Below are positions 35,343-44,243 of a stretch of DNA of 64,000 nucleotides, piece by piece. Every line of letters starts with the position of its first letter. Position 1 is the stretch's first letter. The translations under genes were made by a program, and so were the position numbers. The notes below the pieces were generated by a model. The model was not told where the DNA came from. It saw nothing but the letters and a program-made list of their open reading frames with translations, and did not search any database. The DNA comes from Streptomyces albireticuli (GTDB taxonomy: Bacteria; Actinomycetota; Actinomycetes; Streptomycetales; Streptomycetaceae): contig NZ_JAJQQS010000003.1 in assembly GCF_021228125.1 (NCBI RefSeq), positions 186,001 through 250,000 of the forward strand, read 5' to 3'.

Positions 35343-36222
35343 ACGCCACCCGGCCCATGACCCGCTCGTACAACCGGTCACACGTACGGCTGATCAGCCG
35401 CGACACATGCATCTGCGAGATCCCCAGCCGCTCGGCGATCCGGCTCTGCGTCATGTCGCAGAAGAACCGCAGGTAGAGGATCTCCCGCTCCCGCGGCGGC
35501 AGCGCCCGCAGCTCCGGCTTGAGGGACTCGCGGTCCACGACGAGCTGGAAGCCCGGCTCGGCGGCCCCGAGGGTGTCGCCGAGGGCGTAGCCGTCGTCGG
35601 CGCCCGGCAGCGCCGAGTCGAGCGAGAGCGTGCTGAAGCTGCCCAGGGCCTCCAGGCCGGCCCGTACCTCGTCCTCGCTCATGCCGGTGTGCGCGGCGAG
35701 CTCCTCGACGCCGGGGCCGCGGCCGTCCGCCGTGCGGGTGAGTTCCTGGTGGGCGGCCCGTACGCGGTTGCGGAGCTCCTGGACGCGGCGGGGCACGTGC
35801 ACGTCCCACATGTGGTCCCGGAAGTGGCGCTTGATCTCGCCGACGACCGTGGGCACCGCGAAGCTCTCGAACGCGGTGCCGCGGCCGGGGTCGTAGCGGT
35901 GGACGGCCTTGACGAGGCCGAGCATGGCCACCTGGCGGAGGTCCTCCACGGTCTCGCCGCGGTTGCGGAACTGGAGGGCGAGCCGCTCGGCCATCGGCAT
36001 CCAGGCCCGTACGACCCGCTGCCGCAGCGCGTCCCGGGCGGGGCCGTCCGGGAGGGCGGCGATACGGGCGAAGTCGGGCGCGGTGTCGGGGGCGTCGTGG
36101 TGCGGGTGCCTGCGGCGCGCGGGCCGGGCGGGGGCACGCCGGGCGGCCGCGCCGGGGGCGGGCAGGTCACGGGCGGTGGTCGTCTCCCGGGCGGTCACGT
36201 CTCGTACCGGTGCGAAGGTCAT
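35341..36222 (-). CDS. SigB/SigF-family RNA polymerase sigma factor
   Basis: 293 aa, the general-stress/sporulation sigma group. After an Ala/Arg/Pro-rich N-terminal tail come region 2 (MLGLVKAVHRYDPGRGTAFE, TVVGEIKRHFRDHMWDVHVP), region 3 (TGMSEDEVRAGLEAL) and region 4 (LPPREREILYLRFFCDMTQS, ERLGISQMHVSRLISR). AGGGAGA precedes ATG 36222. No anti-sigma or anti-anti-sigma gene is adjacent, so its control is probably encoded elsewhere. It stands back to back with a redox gene cluster whose first gene has a possible SigB-type promoter. Confidence 0.94.
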   Translation of the reverse strand: MTFAPVRDVTARETTTARDLPAPGAAARRAPARPARRRHPHHDAPDTAPDFARIAALPDGPARDALRQRVVRAWMPMAERLALQFRNRGETVEDLRQVAMLGLVKAVHRYDPGRGTAFESFAVPTVVGEIKRHFRDHMWDVHVPRRVQELRNRVRAAHQELTRTADGRGPGVEELAAHTGMSEDEVRAGLEALGSFSTLSLDSALPGADDGYALGDTLGAAEPGFQLVVDRESLKPELRALPPREREILYLRFFCDMTQSRIAERLGISQMHVSRLISRTCDRLYERVMGRVA

Positions 36223-36538
36223 GAGGCCGGTCTCCCTGTCGGTGGAAGGGGGACCGCGGGGCCCGGCGGCGTCCGGACAGGGCACGTCCGGAGCCGAAAC
36301 GCGGCTCCCGCGGACGTGCCTCCGGTCCGAAGCACGTCCTGACGCCTGCCCGGGGTCGCGACGGGCAAACAGCGGAAGGCGAACGGGGGGCACCGGCCCG
36401 GGCCGGTGCCCCCGGACACCGGACACGCCGGATTCCGTCGAGGCCCCCGGACCGGGGATCCGGGCGCTGCCCGGGACGCTCCCGGCCCCCGGGACCCCAC
36501 CCGGGACCTCCCGGACACCGCGCCCCGGTCACCCCGAC
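36223..36538. promoter_or_regulatory. Divergent region between sigma factor and F420 oxidoreductase
   Basis: About 320 nt, Pro/Arg-codon-like in composition but with no supported gene. It should hold the sigma-factor promoter; none could be assigned with confidence. Confidence 0.4.
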
Positions 36539-36563
36539 GTTTCGATGACCGGTGATCGGTTAC
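36539..36563 (+). promoter_or_regulatory. Candidate SigB-type promoter upstream of the F420 oxidoreductase
   Basis: GTTT, 15 nt, then GGTTAC differs from the SigB consensus GNNT-N14-16-GGGTAY at one base of the -10. It lies 37 nt before the ATG of the F420 gene, good spacing for a promoter. This suggests that the neighbouring sigma factor, or a paralogue, drives the redox operon. Confidence 0.42.
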
Positions 36564-36599
36564 CCGTCCCGCCGCACACCATGACGCGGCGAGGAGGCA

Positions 36600-37565
36600 A
36601 TGGCCCGGATGACCGAGTACGGCTACTTCCTGTCCTGCGAGGAGCACTCCCCGGCCGCGCTGGTCGAACAGGCCCGGATGGCGGAACAGGCGGGGTTCAC
36701 CTCGCTGTGGATCTCGGACCACTTCCATCCGTGGACCGGGGAGCAGGGGCAGAGCCCGTTCGTCTGGTCGGTGATCGGGGCGTTGTCGCAGGCCACGTCG
36801 CTGCCGGTGCAGACCGCGGTGACCTGTCCGACGATCCGGCTGCACCCCGTGGTGGTGGCGCAGGCCGCGGCCACCAGCGCGGTCCTCCTGGGCGGCCGCT
36901 TCCGGCTCGGCGTGGGCAGCGGCGAGGCCCTGAACGAGCACGTCCTCGGTGACGCGTGGCCGCAGGCGGCGGTGCGGCTGGAGATGCTGGAGGAGGCCGT
37001 CCAGGTGATGCGGCTGCTCTTCGAGGGCGGCGAGGTCAGCCACCGCGGCAAGCACTACACGGTGGAGAACGCCCGGCTCTACACCGTGCCCGACGAGCCC
37101 GTGCCGATCGACGTGTCGGCGTTCGGTCCCGCGGCCGTCGAGGTGGCCGGGCGGATCGGCGACGGGCTGCTGACGATCGAGCCCGACGGGGACGCCGTGG
37201 CCCGCTTCCGGCGCGGGGGCGGCGGCTCCAAGCCGGCCGTGGCCGGGCTGAAGGTCTGCTGGGGGCCGGACCGGGAGGCGGCGCGGGACCTCGCGCACCG
37301 CCTGTGGGCCGCCGAGCGGCTGCCCGGCGAGCTGGCGCAGATCCTGCCCACGCCCGCCCACTTCGAACAGGCGGTCACCCTGGTGCCGCGCGAGCGGACC
37401 GCGGCGGCGGTCACCTGCGGCACCGACGTGGACGAGCACGTCCGGGCGCTCGGCGCCTACGCCGACGCGGGCTTCGACCGGGTGCACGTGGGCCAGATCG
37501 GCCCCGACCAGCGCGGCTTCTTCGACTTCTACCGCACCGAGGTGCTGCCCCGGCTGACGACCTGA
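36600..37565 (+). CDS. LLM-class F420-dependent oxidoreductase (TIGR03557 / F420-G6P-like family)
   Basis: 321 aa, luciferase-like TIM barrel. SLWISDHFHPW (about 35-45) is the Fgd-type F420-binding segment, followed by TAVTCPTIRLHPVVVAQAAAT and LGVGSGEALNEHVLGD. The close family is F420-dependent glucose-6-phosphate dehydrogenase and its TIGR03557 relatives, which reduce F420 or use F420H2 on unknown substrates. It heads an apparent operon with the TPP enzyme 80 nt downstream. The true substrate is not shown by the sequence. Confidence 0.9.
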   Translation: MARMTEYGYFLSCEEHSPAALVEQARMAEQAGFTSLWISDHFHPWTGEQGQSPFVWSVIGALSQATSLPVQTAVTCPTIRLHPVVVAQAAATSAVLLGGRFRLGVGSGEALNEHVLGDAWPQAAVRLEMLEEAVQVMRLLFEGGEVSHRGKHYTVENARLYTVPDEPVPIDVSAFGPAAVEVAGRIGDGLLTIEPDGDAVARFRRGGGGSKPAVAGLKVCWGPDREAARDLAHRLWAAERLPGELAQILPTPAHFEQAVTLVPRERTAAAVTCGTDVDEHVRALGAYADAGFDRVHVGQIGPDQRGFFDFYRTEVLPRLTT

Positions 37566-37645
37566 GCACGGACCGGCACGGCCCACGAACCGCGAGCCCC
37601 GAGAAGCCCGAGAAGCCCGAGACGCCCGAGAAGGTGGAGAACACG

Positions 37646-39517
37646 ATGAGTCAGAAGGTGGCCGACTTCATCCTGGCGCGGCTGCGCGCCTGGGACGTGG
37701 AGCAGGTCTTCGGCTATCCGGGGGACGGCATCAACGGGCTGCTGGCGGCGTGGGAGCGGGCGGACAACCAGCCGCGGTTCATCCAGTCGCGGCACGAGGA
37801 GATGTCCGCCTTCGAGGCCGTCGGCTACGCCAAGTTCAGCGGCCGGCTGGGGGTCTGCGTCGCCACCTCCGGACCGGGGGCGATCCATCTGCTCAACGGC
37901 CTCTACGACGCGAAACTCGACCACGTGCCGGTGGTCGCGATCGTCGGCCAGACGCACCGGTCGGCGATGGGCGGCTCGTACCAGCAGGAGGTCGACCTGC
38001 ACACCCTCTTCAAGGACGTCGCCTCCGACTTCCTGGAGACGGTCTACGTACCCGAGCAGCTGCCGAACGTCCTGGACCGCGCCATCCGCACCGCGTACGC
38101 GCGCCGGGCGCCGACGGCCGTCATCATCCCCGGCGACGTGCAGGACCTCGACTACACGGCGCCCACGCACGCGTTCAAGATGGTGCCCTCCAGTCTGGAC
38201 CGCAGCGGCTGGCAGGCGGTGCCCTCGGACGAGTCGCTGGCCCGGGCGGCGGAGGTGCTCAACGCCGGCGAGAGGGTCGCGATCCTCATCGGGCAGGGCG
38301 CGGCCGGTGCCCGCCCGGAGACCGAGGAGACCGCGGACGTGCTGGGCGCCGGGGTGGCGAAGGCGCTGTTGGGCAAGGACGCGCTGAGCGACGAACTGCC
38401 CTACGTCACCGGCTCGATCGGGCTGCTGGGCACCCGCCCCTCGTACGAGCTGATGCGTGACTGCGACACCCTGCTGACGGTCGGCTCCAACTTCCCCTAC
38501 ACCCAGTTCCTGCCGGAGTTCGGCCAGGCGCGGGCGGTGCAGATCGACATCGACCCGCACCTGGTCGGCCTGCGTTACCCGTACGAGGTCAACCTGATCG
38601 GCGACGCGCGGGCCACCCTCCAGCGGCTGCTCCCGCTGCTCCGTCGCAAGGAGAAGCGGGGCTGGCAGGACGGCGTACGAGCCGGGGTCGAGCGCTGGGA
38701 CGAGGTGCTGGCGCGGCGCGCCGAGGTGAGCGCCGACCCCATCAACCCCGAGTACGTGGCCCGGGCGCTGTCCCCGATGCTGCCCGACAACGCGATCCTG
38801 ACCTCCGACTCGGGCTCGGTCGCCAACTGGTACGCGCGGCACATCCGGATGCGCGGCACCATGCGCGGTTCCCTGTCGGGGACGCTCGCCACGATGGGCT
38901 GCGGTGTGCCGTACGCGATCGGCGCGAAGTTCGCGCACCCCAACCGGCCGGTGGTGGCGCTGGTCGGGGACGGCGCGATGCAGATGAACGGGATGGCCGA
39001 GCTGATCACGGCGGCCAAGTACCACACGCAGTGGGACGACCCCCGGCTGGTGGTGGGGGTGTGGAACAACCACGACCTGAACCAGGTGACATGGGAGATG
39101 CGGGCGATGAGCGGCTCACCGCAGTTCCTCCCGTCGCAGGAGCTGCCCGACGTCTCCTACGCCTCCTTCGCCCGCTCGATCGGGCTGACCGGCATCCGGG
39201 TGGAGAGGCCGGAGCACGTCGAGGGCGCCTGGCGGCAGGCGCTGGCCGCCGAGGGGCCGGCGGTCGTGGAGTTCCTGACCGACCCGGCGGTGCCGCCGAT
39301 CCCGCCGCACGCGGACTGGGACCAGATCGAGGCCACCGCCGCCTCCATCCTCAAGGGTGACTCCGACCGCGCCGGCATGATCCGCCAGGGCTTCAAGGCG
39401 AAGGTCCAGGAGTTCCTGCCGGGCGGGCCGAAACGGGGCCACGGCGGGGGCGCGCGGCGGGAGGCCGCCGCCCGGGAGCCCCTCGGCTCCCCCGAGCCCC
39501 GGGAGGGCGGGGAATGA
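37646..39517 (+). CDS. Thiamine-pyrophosphate enzyme, pyruvate-oxidase-like (PoxB family)
   Basis: 623 aa with the three TPP-enzyme domains. The N-terminal Pyr domain shows VFGYPGDGINGLL and SRHEEMSAFEAVGYAKF with the catalytic Glu; a central Rossmann domain follows; the C-terminal PP domain has VGDGAMQMNGMAE to WNNHDLNQ (Mg/TPP motif GDG...NN). Members are pyruvate oxidases or acetolactate-synthase-like decarboxylases; the last 40 residues are a Gly/Arg/Pro-rich extension. GGTGGAGA precedes the ATG. It lies between an F420 enzyme and a DJ-1-type protein, suggesting a stress-linked metabolic module. Pyruvate as substrate is inferred from the family only. Confidence 0.9.
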   Translation: MSQKVADFILARLRAWDVEQVFGYPGDGINGLLAAWERADNQPRFIQSRHEEMSAFEAVGYAKFSGRLGVCVATSGPGAIHLLNGLYDAKLDHVPVVAIVGQTHRSAMGGSYQQEVDLHTLFKDVASDFLETVYVPEQLPNVLDRAIRTAYARRAPTAVIIPGDVQDLDYTAPTHAFKMVPSSLDRSGWQAVPSDESLARAAEVLNAGERVAILIGQGAAGARPETEETADVLGAGVAKALLGKDALSDELPYVTGSIGLLGTRPSYELMRDCDTLLTVGSNFPYTQFLPEFGQARAVQIDIDPHLVGLRYPYEVNLIGDARATLQRLLPLLRRKEKRGWQDGVRAGVERWDEVLARRAEVSADPINPEYVARALSPMLPDNAILTSDSGSVANWYARHIRMRGTMRGSLSGTLATMGCGVPYAIGAKFAHPNRPVVALVGDGAMQMNGMAELITAAKYHTQWDDPRLVVGVWNNHDLNQVTWEMRAMSGSPQFLPSQELPDVSYASFARSIGLTGIRVERPEHVEGAWRQALAAEGPAVVEFLTDPAVPPIPPHADWDQIEATAASILKGDSDRAGMIRQGFKAKVQEFLPGGPKRGHGGGARREAAAREPLGSPEPREGGE

Positions 39518-39579
39518 TCACGGAGACCCGCCTCGGGGGACGCCCCTCTTCCCGACCGTCCGGAAAGGACCTCATTCCC

Positions 39580-40125
39580 ATGAACGTGGCATTCCTCGTG
39601 GCGCCCGAGGGCGTCGAACAGGTCGAACTGACCGATCCGTGGCAGGCCGTGAAGGAGGCGGGCGGCACCCCCGTGCTCGTATCGACCGACTCCGGGACCG
39701 TCCGGGCCTTCCATCACCTCGACAGGGCCGACACCTTCCCCGTGGACAAGGTCGTCGGCGGCACCGGTGTCTCGGAGTACGACGCCCTGGTGCTCCCCGG
39801 CGGGGTCGCGAACCCCGACGCGCTCCGCCTGGACGAGCGGGCCGTCGCCTTCGTCCGGGGCTTCTTCGACGCGGGCAAGCCCGTCGCGGCGATCTGCCAC
39901 GCGCCGTGGACGCTGGTGGAGGCCGATGTGGTGCGCGGCCGCACGCTGACGTCGTGGCCGAGCCTGCGCACGGACATCCGCAACGCGGGGGGCAAGTGGG
40001 TGGACGAGCCGGTGAAGGTGTGTACGGCGGGGCCTACGACGCTGGTGACGAGCCGTAAGCCGGATGATCTGAAGGCGTTCCGGGAGGCGTTTCTGGCGGT
40101 GTTCAGGCGGGTGCCGCATCCGTGA
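39580..40125 (+). CDS. DJ-1/PfpI family protein
   Basis: 181 aa. MNVAFLVAPEGVEQVELTDP opens the fold, the nucleophile elbow is VAAICHAPW with the reactive cysteine, and the acid-side motif is LVLPGGVANPDALR. This matches PfpI/YhbO-like stress proteins with deglycase or chaperone roles. AAAGGA before ATG 39580 decides the start; the frame is open from 39514. It is the last gene of the redox operon, and a large palindromic repeat begins 15 nt after its stop. Confidence 0.92.
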   Translation: MNVAFLVAPEGVEQVELTDPWQAVKEAGGTPVLVSTDSGTVRAFHHLDRADTFPVDKVVGGTGVSEYDALVLPGGVANPDALRLDERAVAFVRGFFDAGKPVAAICHAPWTLVEADVVRGRTLTSWPSLRTDIRNAGGKWVDEPVKVCTAGPTTLVTSRKPDDLKAFREAFLAVFRRVPHP

Positions 40126-40140
40126 CGGCGGGTGCGGGTG

Positions 40141-40385
40141 GTGGGGGTGCCGCTGCGCGGGGCTTTGTCCCCTACCCGCCCCTTCCCGCTGTATCCGATG
40201 TGCGGCTCCGCCGCGTGAGGGGCTCCGCCCCGGACCCCGGTCCTCAAACGCCGGACGAGCTGAAATCAGCCCGTCCGGCGCCTGAGGACACCGCGCGAAG
40301 CGCGGAAAGGGGGCCCGGGGGCGAAGCCCCCGGTTCCGGGAAGGGGCGGGTAGGGGACAAAGCCCCGCGCAGCGGCGCCCCACCC
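40141..40385. repeat. Large intergenic palindromic element, full-length copy
   Basis: Outer arms (about 40143-40187 and 40340-40383) are inverted copies with about one mismatch over 44 nt. Inner arms around 40231-40288 are also inverted (left CCTCAAACGCCGGACGAGCT, right its near complement). Minor hairpins sit inside the right half. The whole could fold into one very long stem or cruciform. It lies between convergent genes (DJ-1 and the PAS/GAF protein), so bidirectional termination is one role. Half-length and diverged copies are at 35236-35342, 57932-58122 and 58781-58968. Confidence 0.88.
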
Positions 40386-40408
40386 GCCCCGCCACGGCCC
40401 CCGCACCC

Positions 40409-41668
40409 TCACCCCACCCCCATCCCCAGCGCCACATGCCGCGACACCCGGTCCACCACCCCCGCCTCCGCCATCGCGAACGCCCGCCGCGCCCCCGCCC
40501 GGAACAGCGTCAGCACCCCCCGCACCGGCGCCCCCGGCGACGCCCGCAGCGGTACGCACAGCAGCGACGTGACCGCCGCCCGGACCAGCAGCGGCGCCCC
40601 CTCCGCGTCCCGGCCGAACAGCTCGGCGTCGTCCGGGCGTACCTGGAAGGCCGGGCTGCCGGCGGCGGCCTCCACGACGAGCGGGCAGGACGCGGGGTCC
40701 TGACGGGCGAAGGCGTCGGCGAGTCCACCGCCGGGCGCGGCCGTGGCCTGGGGCTGGGCCTGGGGCTGGGGCTGGGGCTCAGGTTCACCCCCCGGCTCGC
40801 ACCCGGGCCCGTACACCGTCACCCGCCGCAGCCGCCCGCCGTCGTGAAGATCCGTCACCACCCAGTCCGCGAACCGCCCGTACAGCACCGCCGCCGCCCG
40901 CTCCAGCACCCGCTCCGGTGGTGACCCCGCCGTGCGCAGGAGGGTTGTCGACATCGTGTCGACCAGGTCCAGCAACTCGGCATGGCGGGTGACCTCGACC
41001 GGGTCCGGAGCGGCCGCGGCCGGGAGGCCCGCGCGGCCCCGCCGGGCACGTACCACCGGAGCCCCCTGCGCCTCCTGCGCCCCCGGCCCCGTGCGGGCAC
41101 CCGTCGGCTCCGGCGCGGCCCCGTCCACCGGCTGGAACACGGCCAGCACCGCCGTGCGCGGCTCACCCGGCGGACGCAGCGCCGTGAGGGTCGCCCGGAG
41201 CGCCGGGTCCGCCTCCGCCCCCGGCAGCCGTACGACCAGGCTGCGCCCGCCCTCGCCCCGGGCCACCGCCGCGACATGGCTGCGGAACGCGGCCCGCCCG
41301 TCGTGCCGCAGCGAGCCCGTCAGGGAGCGGCCCGTGGCGAACCCCGCACGCGCCGCGAACATCCGCGTGGCCGCGAAGTTCAGCCGCCGTACGACCGACT
41401 CGCCGTCCAGCAGGACCACGGCCAGGGGGATCCGCTGGAACAGGGCGCGCAGCAGCTGTTGTTCCCGGGTGTCCGCGCCCCGTACCCCGCGTGCGGCCAG
41501 CGCCTCGTACCGGGGCCATAAGAACTCGGCCGCGTACTGGAGTTCGAAAAGGGCGGCGTCCAGCGCGGACAGTCGTTCGTGCGACGGCAGTGCCCGTGCT
41601 CCGCACAGCTCCTCGACGCGTCTGCGGAAGTCCGCGAGCCGCGCGCCCAGTTCCTCGGACTCGGCCAT
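40409..41668 (-). CDS. PAS/GAF-domain sensory protein
   Basis: 419 aa. A helical N-terminus (LGARLADFRRRVEELCGARA) is followed by a PAS-like domain (LLRALFQRIPLAVVLLDGES, FAATRMFAARAGFATGRSLT) and a C-terminal GAF-like domain (VDTMSTTLLRTAGSPPERVL ... SLLCVPLRASPGAPVRGVLT). A Gln/Pro repeat (QPQPQPQAQPQ) interrupts the GAF domain. There is no kinase, phosphatase or DNA-binding module, so it probably signals through partners. ATG 41668 starts at MAESEELGA. It is divergent from a GAF-ANTAR gene, which may be its functional partner (inference). Confidence 0.8.
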   Translation of the reverse strand: MAESEELGARLADFRRRVEELCGARALPSHERLSALDAALFELQYAAEFLWPRYEALAARGVRGADTREQQLLRALFQRIPLAVVLLDGESVVRRLNFAATRMFAARAGFATGRSLTGSLRHDGRAAFRSHVAAVARGEGGRSLVVRLPGAEADPALRATLTALRPPGEPRTAVLAVFQPVDGAAPEPTGARTGPGAQEAQGAPVVRARRGRAGLPAAAAPDPVEVTRHAELLDLVDTMSTTLLRTAGSPPERVLERAAAVLYGRFADWVVTDLHDGGRLRRVTVYGPGCEPGGEPEPQPQPQAQPQATAAPGGGLADAFARQDPASCPLVVEAAAGSPAFQVRPDDAELFGRDAEGAPLLVRAAVTSLLCVPLRASPGAPVRGVLTLFRAGARRAFAMAEAGVVDRVSRHVALGMGVG

Positions 41669-41801
41669 GCGCACACGGTAACCCCCGCACCCCACAGGGC
41701 ACTCCGCTTACCGGCGGTTGTTTCCCGGCGGCGGGGGAGGGCAGCCGGAACCTCGGAGGGCGCGGGCCGCCCGGACCCCGGAACCGAAGGAGTTGTGGCC
41801 C

Positions 41802-42707
41802 ATGCCGGAGCTGATGCCCGATCCGATGCCCGATGCGATGTCCGAACCGATGCCTGAACCGACGGCCGGTCCGACGCTCGTGCCGCCGTCCGGCCCGCCG
41901 CCGGACCCGGCGGCCGGTCCGGCGCCCGGCCGCGCAGGCCGTCCCGGCGGCCCCGGCGCGGCCGATGCCGACGCCGTCACCGATGTCGGCATCGGCACCG
42001 AACCCGGCATCCTCACCGGCGTCGTCCCCACCCTCGGCGCCGTCCCCACCCTCGGCCGTGGCCTCGCCCGCCTCGTCGAACGCGCCGTGCGCTGCGCCCC
42101 CGACAGCTGCGGTGCCAGCACCACCGCCGTCACCGACGAGGAACCCGAGCCGTGCACGGCCGCCACCCACCCGGACCTGTCCGCGCTCGTCGCCGTCCAA
42201 CTGGAGACCGGCGAGGGCCCGGTGCCCGAAGCCCTCGGCTCCGGCACCCCCGCCACCGCCGAGGACCTGCTGCACGACCACCGCTGGCCGCGCTACCGGG
42301 CCAGGGCCCTCGACGCGGGCCTGCGCTCCAGCGCCACGCTCGTCTTCCGCCGTGACTCCCTGGACCTGGCGCTGACGGTCTACGGCTTCCGCCCCGGCTG
42401 CCTGGACGCCCCCTGCCGGGGCGCCGCCGAGGAGCTGGGCGACCTCGCCGCCTCCGGCTTCGACCGCGACCGCCGCTACCGCGCCGCCCTCGCCGAGGTC
42501 GACCAGCTCGACACGGCGCTGCGCCGCCGGCCCGCCGTCGACCAGGCCCGCGGCATCGTCATGTGCGCCCTGGGCTGTGACGCCGACGAGGCACTCGCGG
42601 TACTGCGCCGGCACTCCCAGCACACCAACCTCAGGCTCGCCGAGGTGGCCGACACCGTGATCGCCACCCGTGGCCAGGGCCTCGGACGGACCCTCGGCCG
42701 CGCCTGA
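41802..42707 (+). CDS. GAF-ANTAR protein (putative RNA-binding antiterminator)
   Basis: 301 aa. The first 50 residues are low complexity, starting with repeated MPxxMPD-like units. A GAF-like part follows (WPRYRARALDAGLRSSATLV ... LTVYGF). The C-terminal ANTAR domain reads ALAEVDQLDTALRRRPAVDQ, then ARGIVMCALGCDADEAL ... RLAEVADTVIA. ANTAR proteins bind dual hairpins in nascent RNA and prevent termination. AAGGAG before ATG 41802 supports the start. Divergent from the PAS/GAF gene. Confidence 0.88.
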   Translation: MPELMPDPMPDAMSEPMPEPTAGPTLVPPSGPPPDPAAGPAPGRAGRPGGPGAADADAVTDVGIGTEPGILTGVVPTLGAVPTLGRGLARLVERAVRCAPDSCGASTTAVTDEEPEPCTAATHPDLSALVAVQLETGEGPVPEALGSGTPATAEDLLHDHRWPRYRARALDAGLRSSATLVFRRDSLDLALTVYGFRPGCLDAPCRGAAEELGDLAASGFDRDRRYRAALAEVDQLDTALRRRPAVDQARGIVMCALGCDADEALAVLRRHSQHTNLRLAEVADTVIATRGQGLGRTLGRA

Positions 42708-42810
42708 GCCGCCCGGCCGACGCTCACCCTCCCGGCCCGTGTCGCACCGCCGCGCCACCCATGATCTGCGAAGGTGGACGCAGGACGGACGCGGGCGGAG
42801 GTACGGACAG

Positions 42811-44019
42811 ATGCAGGCGAGCCTTCCGGCGCTGCCGGCCGGTGCCGCGCCGGAGCGGGGCCTGCCCGTGCTGCCGGAGCTCGCCGCGCGGCTGGCCGGA
42901 GCCGCCGCGCGGAGCGAGCCCGAACCCCCGGGAGGGGGTTTCGGCCTGCTCGCCGCCGCCTGCGGCTACTGGGCGCGCCGCGGCCTGCCGACCGACCCCG
43001 GCCACGTCGTCGCCGCGCCCGGCGCCCAGCCGCTGCTGCTCGCCCTGCTCGCCGCGGCGGGCGGCGACGTCCTGCTCACCCGGCCCTGCGCCGCCTGGTA
43101 CGCGCCGCTCGCCAGGCTCGCCGGGCGGCCCGCCTTCCACGTGCCCGTACCGGCCGAGTGCGGCGGCGTCCCCGACCCGTTCGCCCTGCTGGAGACCGTG
43201 CGCCGGATCCGCGCCGAGGGCGGCCGGCCCCGGGTGCTGCTGCTGTCCGTCGCCGACGACCCCACCGGCAGCGTCGCCCCGCCCGAACTCCTGCACGAGG
43301 TCTGCGAGGCGGCGATCGCCGAGCGGCTGACCGTCATCAGCGACGAGACCTGGCGCGACACGCGGCACGACCCGGGCGGCACCGTCTTCCTCGGCCCGGC
43401 CGAGATGTGGCCCGAGGACGTCGTCGTCCTCACCGACCTCGCGGGCGCCCTCGCCCCCACGGCCTGGCCCGTCGCCGTGGCCCGCTTCCCCGCCACCGGC
43501 CGCGGTCCGGTGCTCCGCGCCCGAGTCACCACCGCCCTCACCGCCGTACGGGCCGAACTGCCGCCCCCCGTGGCCGAGGCGGCCGCGTACGCCCTCGCCG
43601 AGCCCGCGCCCGTGCGCGCCCGTACCGCCGCCGCCGTCCGGCTCTACGCCACTCTGGCCACGGCGGCCCGCGAGCGGCTCGACAAGCTCGGTGTGCTCAG
43701 CCGTCCCCCGGAGGCCGGCCCCTATCTCTACGCCGACCTCGGCGAGCTGCGCGGCGCCCTCGCCGCCCGCGCCATCACCGACTCCGTGGAGCTGGAGGCC
43801 CACCTCAGCGCGGCTCTGGGCCGCCCCGTGCCCGGCGGTCACCGCTTCGGCGACGCCCCCGACGACCTCCGGGTCCGGCTGTCCACCCCGCCGCTCCTCG
43901 GCACCACCGACGACCAGCGGCAACGCGCCCTGGACAGCCCGGATCCGCTGGCCCTGCCGGAGGTCGGCGCGGCACTGACCGAATTCGCATCGGCGTTCAG
44001 CCGGCTCGCGGCGGGCTGA
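42811..44019 (+). CDS. Aminotransferase class I/II-like protein lacking the PLP lysine
   Basis: 402 aa with the overall class I/II aminotransferase plan: VVAAPGAQPLLLALLAAAGG, LLLSVADDPTGSVAPPELLH, LTVISDETWRDT, LRVRLSTPP. Key residues have changed: the NPTG motif is DPTG, the pyridine-N Asp region is DETW, and the segment that should hold the Schiff-base lysine reads VVLTDLAGALAPTAWPVAVA with no lysine. The whole protein has only one Lys (ERLDKLG). It is therefore probably not a transaminase; a regulatory or structural role is possible. GGAGG precedes the ATG. The UlaG-like hydrolase gene follows after 224 nt. Confidence 0.82.
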   Translation: MQASLPALPAGAAPERGLPVLPELAARLAGAAARSEPEPPGGGFGLLAAACGYWARRGLPTDPGHVVAAPGAQPLLLALLAAAGGDVLLTRPCAAWYAPLARLAGRPAFHVPVPAECGGVPDPFALLETVRRIRAEGGRPRVLLLSVADDPTGSVAPPELLHEVCEAAIAERLTVISDETWRDTRHDPGGTVFLGPAEMWPEDVVVLTDLAGALAPTAWPVAVARFPATGRGPVLRARVTTALTAVRAELPPPVAEAAAYALAEPAPVRARTAAAVRLYATLATAARERLDKLGVLSRPPEAGPYLYADLGELRGALAARAITDSVELEAHLSAALGRPVPGGHRFGDAPDDLRVRLSTPPLLGTTDDQRQRALDSPDPLALPEVGAALTEFASAFSRLAAG

Positions 44020-44243
44020 CCTACCGTCGTGCCGACCGCTTCCGTCCGCACCGGCACCCCCGGCACCCCGAGCCCGGCCGGCCCCTCGGGCCGGCCCGGC
44101 CACCCCGTACGTACCGACCGCGCCCGTCGCGCCCCGCGCCCGCCCGCCCCGGCCACGGTGCCGGCCCGCGGCCGCGGGCCCCGGCCGTCGCCCGGGGCCG
44201 CGCGGCGCACCGCCCCGGTTCCCCACCGAATGGAGCCCCCTCG
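44020..44243. other. Gap between the pseudo-aminotransferase and MBL genes
   Basis: 224 nt, very rich in C and G. No gene, operator or clear hairpin stands out. Confidence 0.4.
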
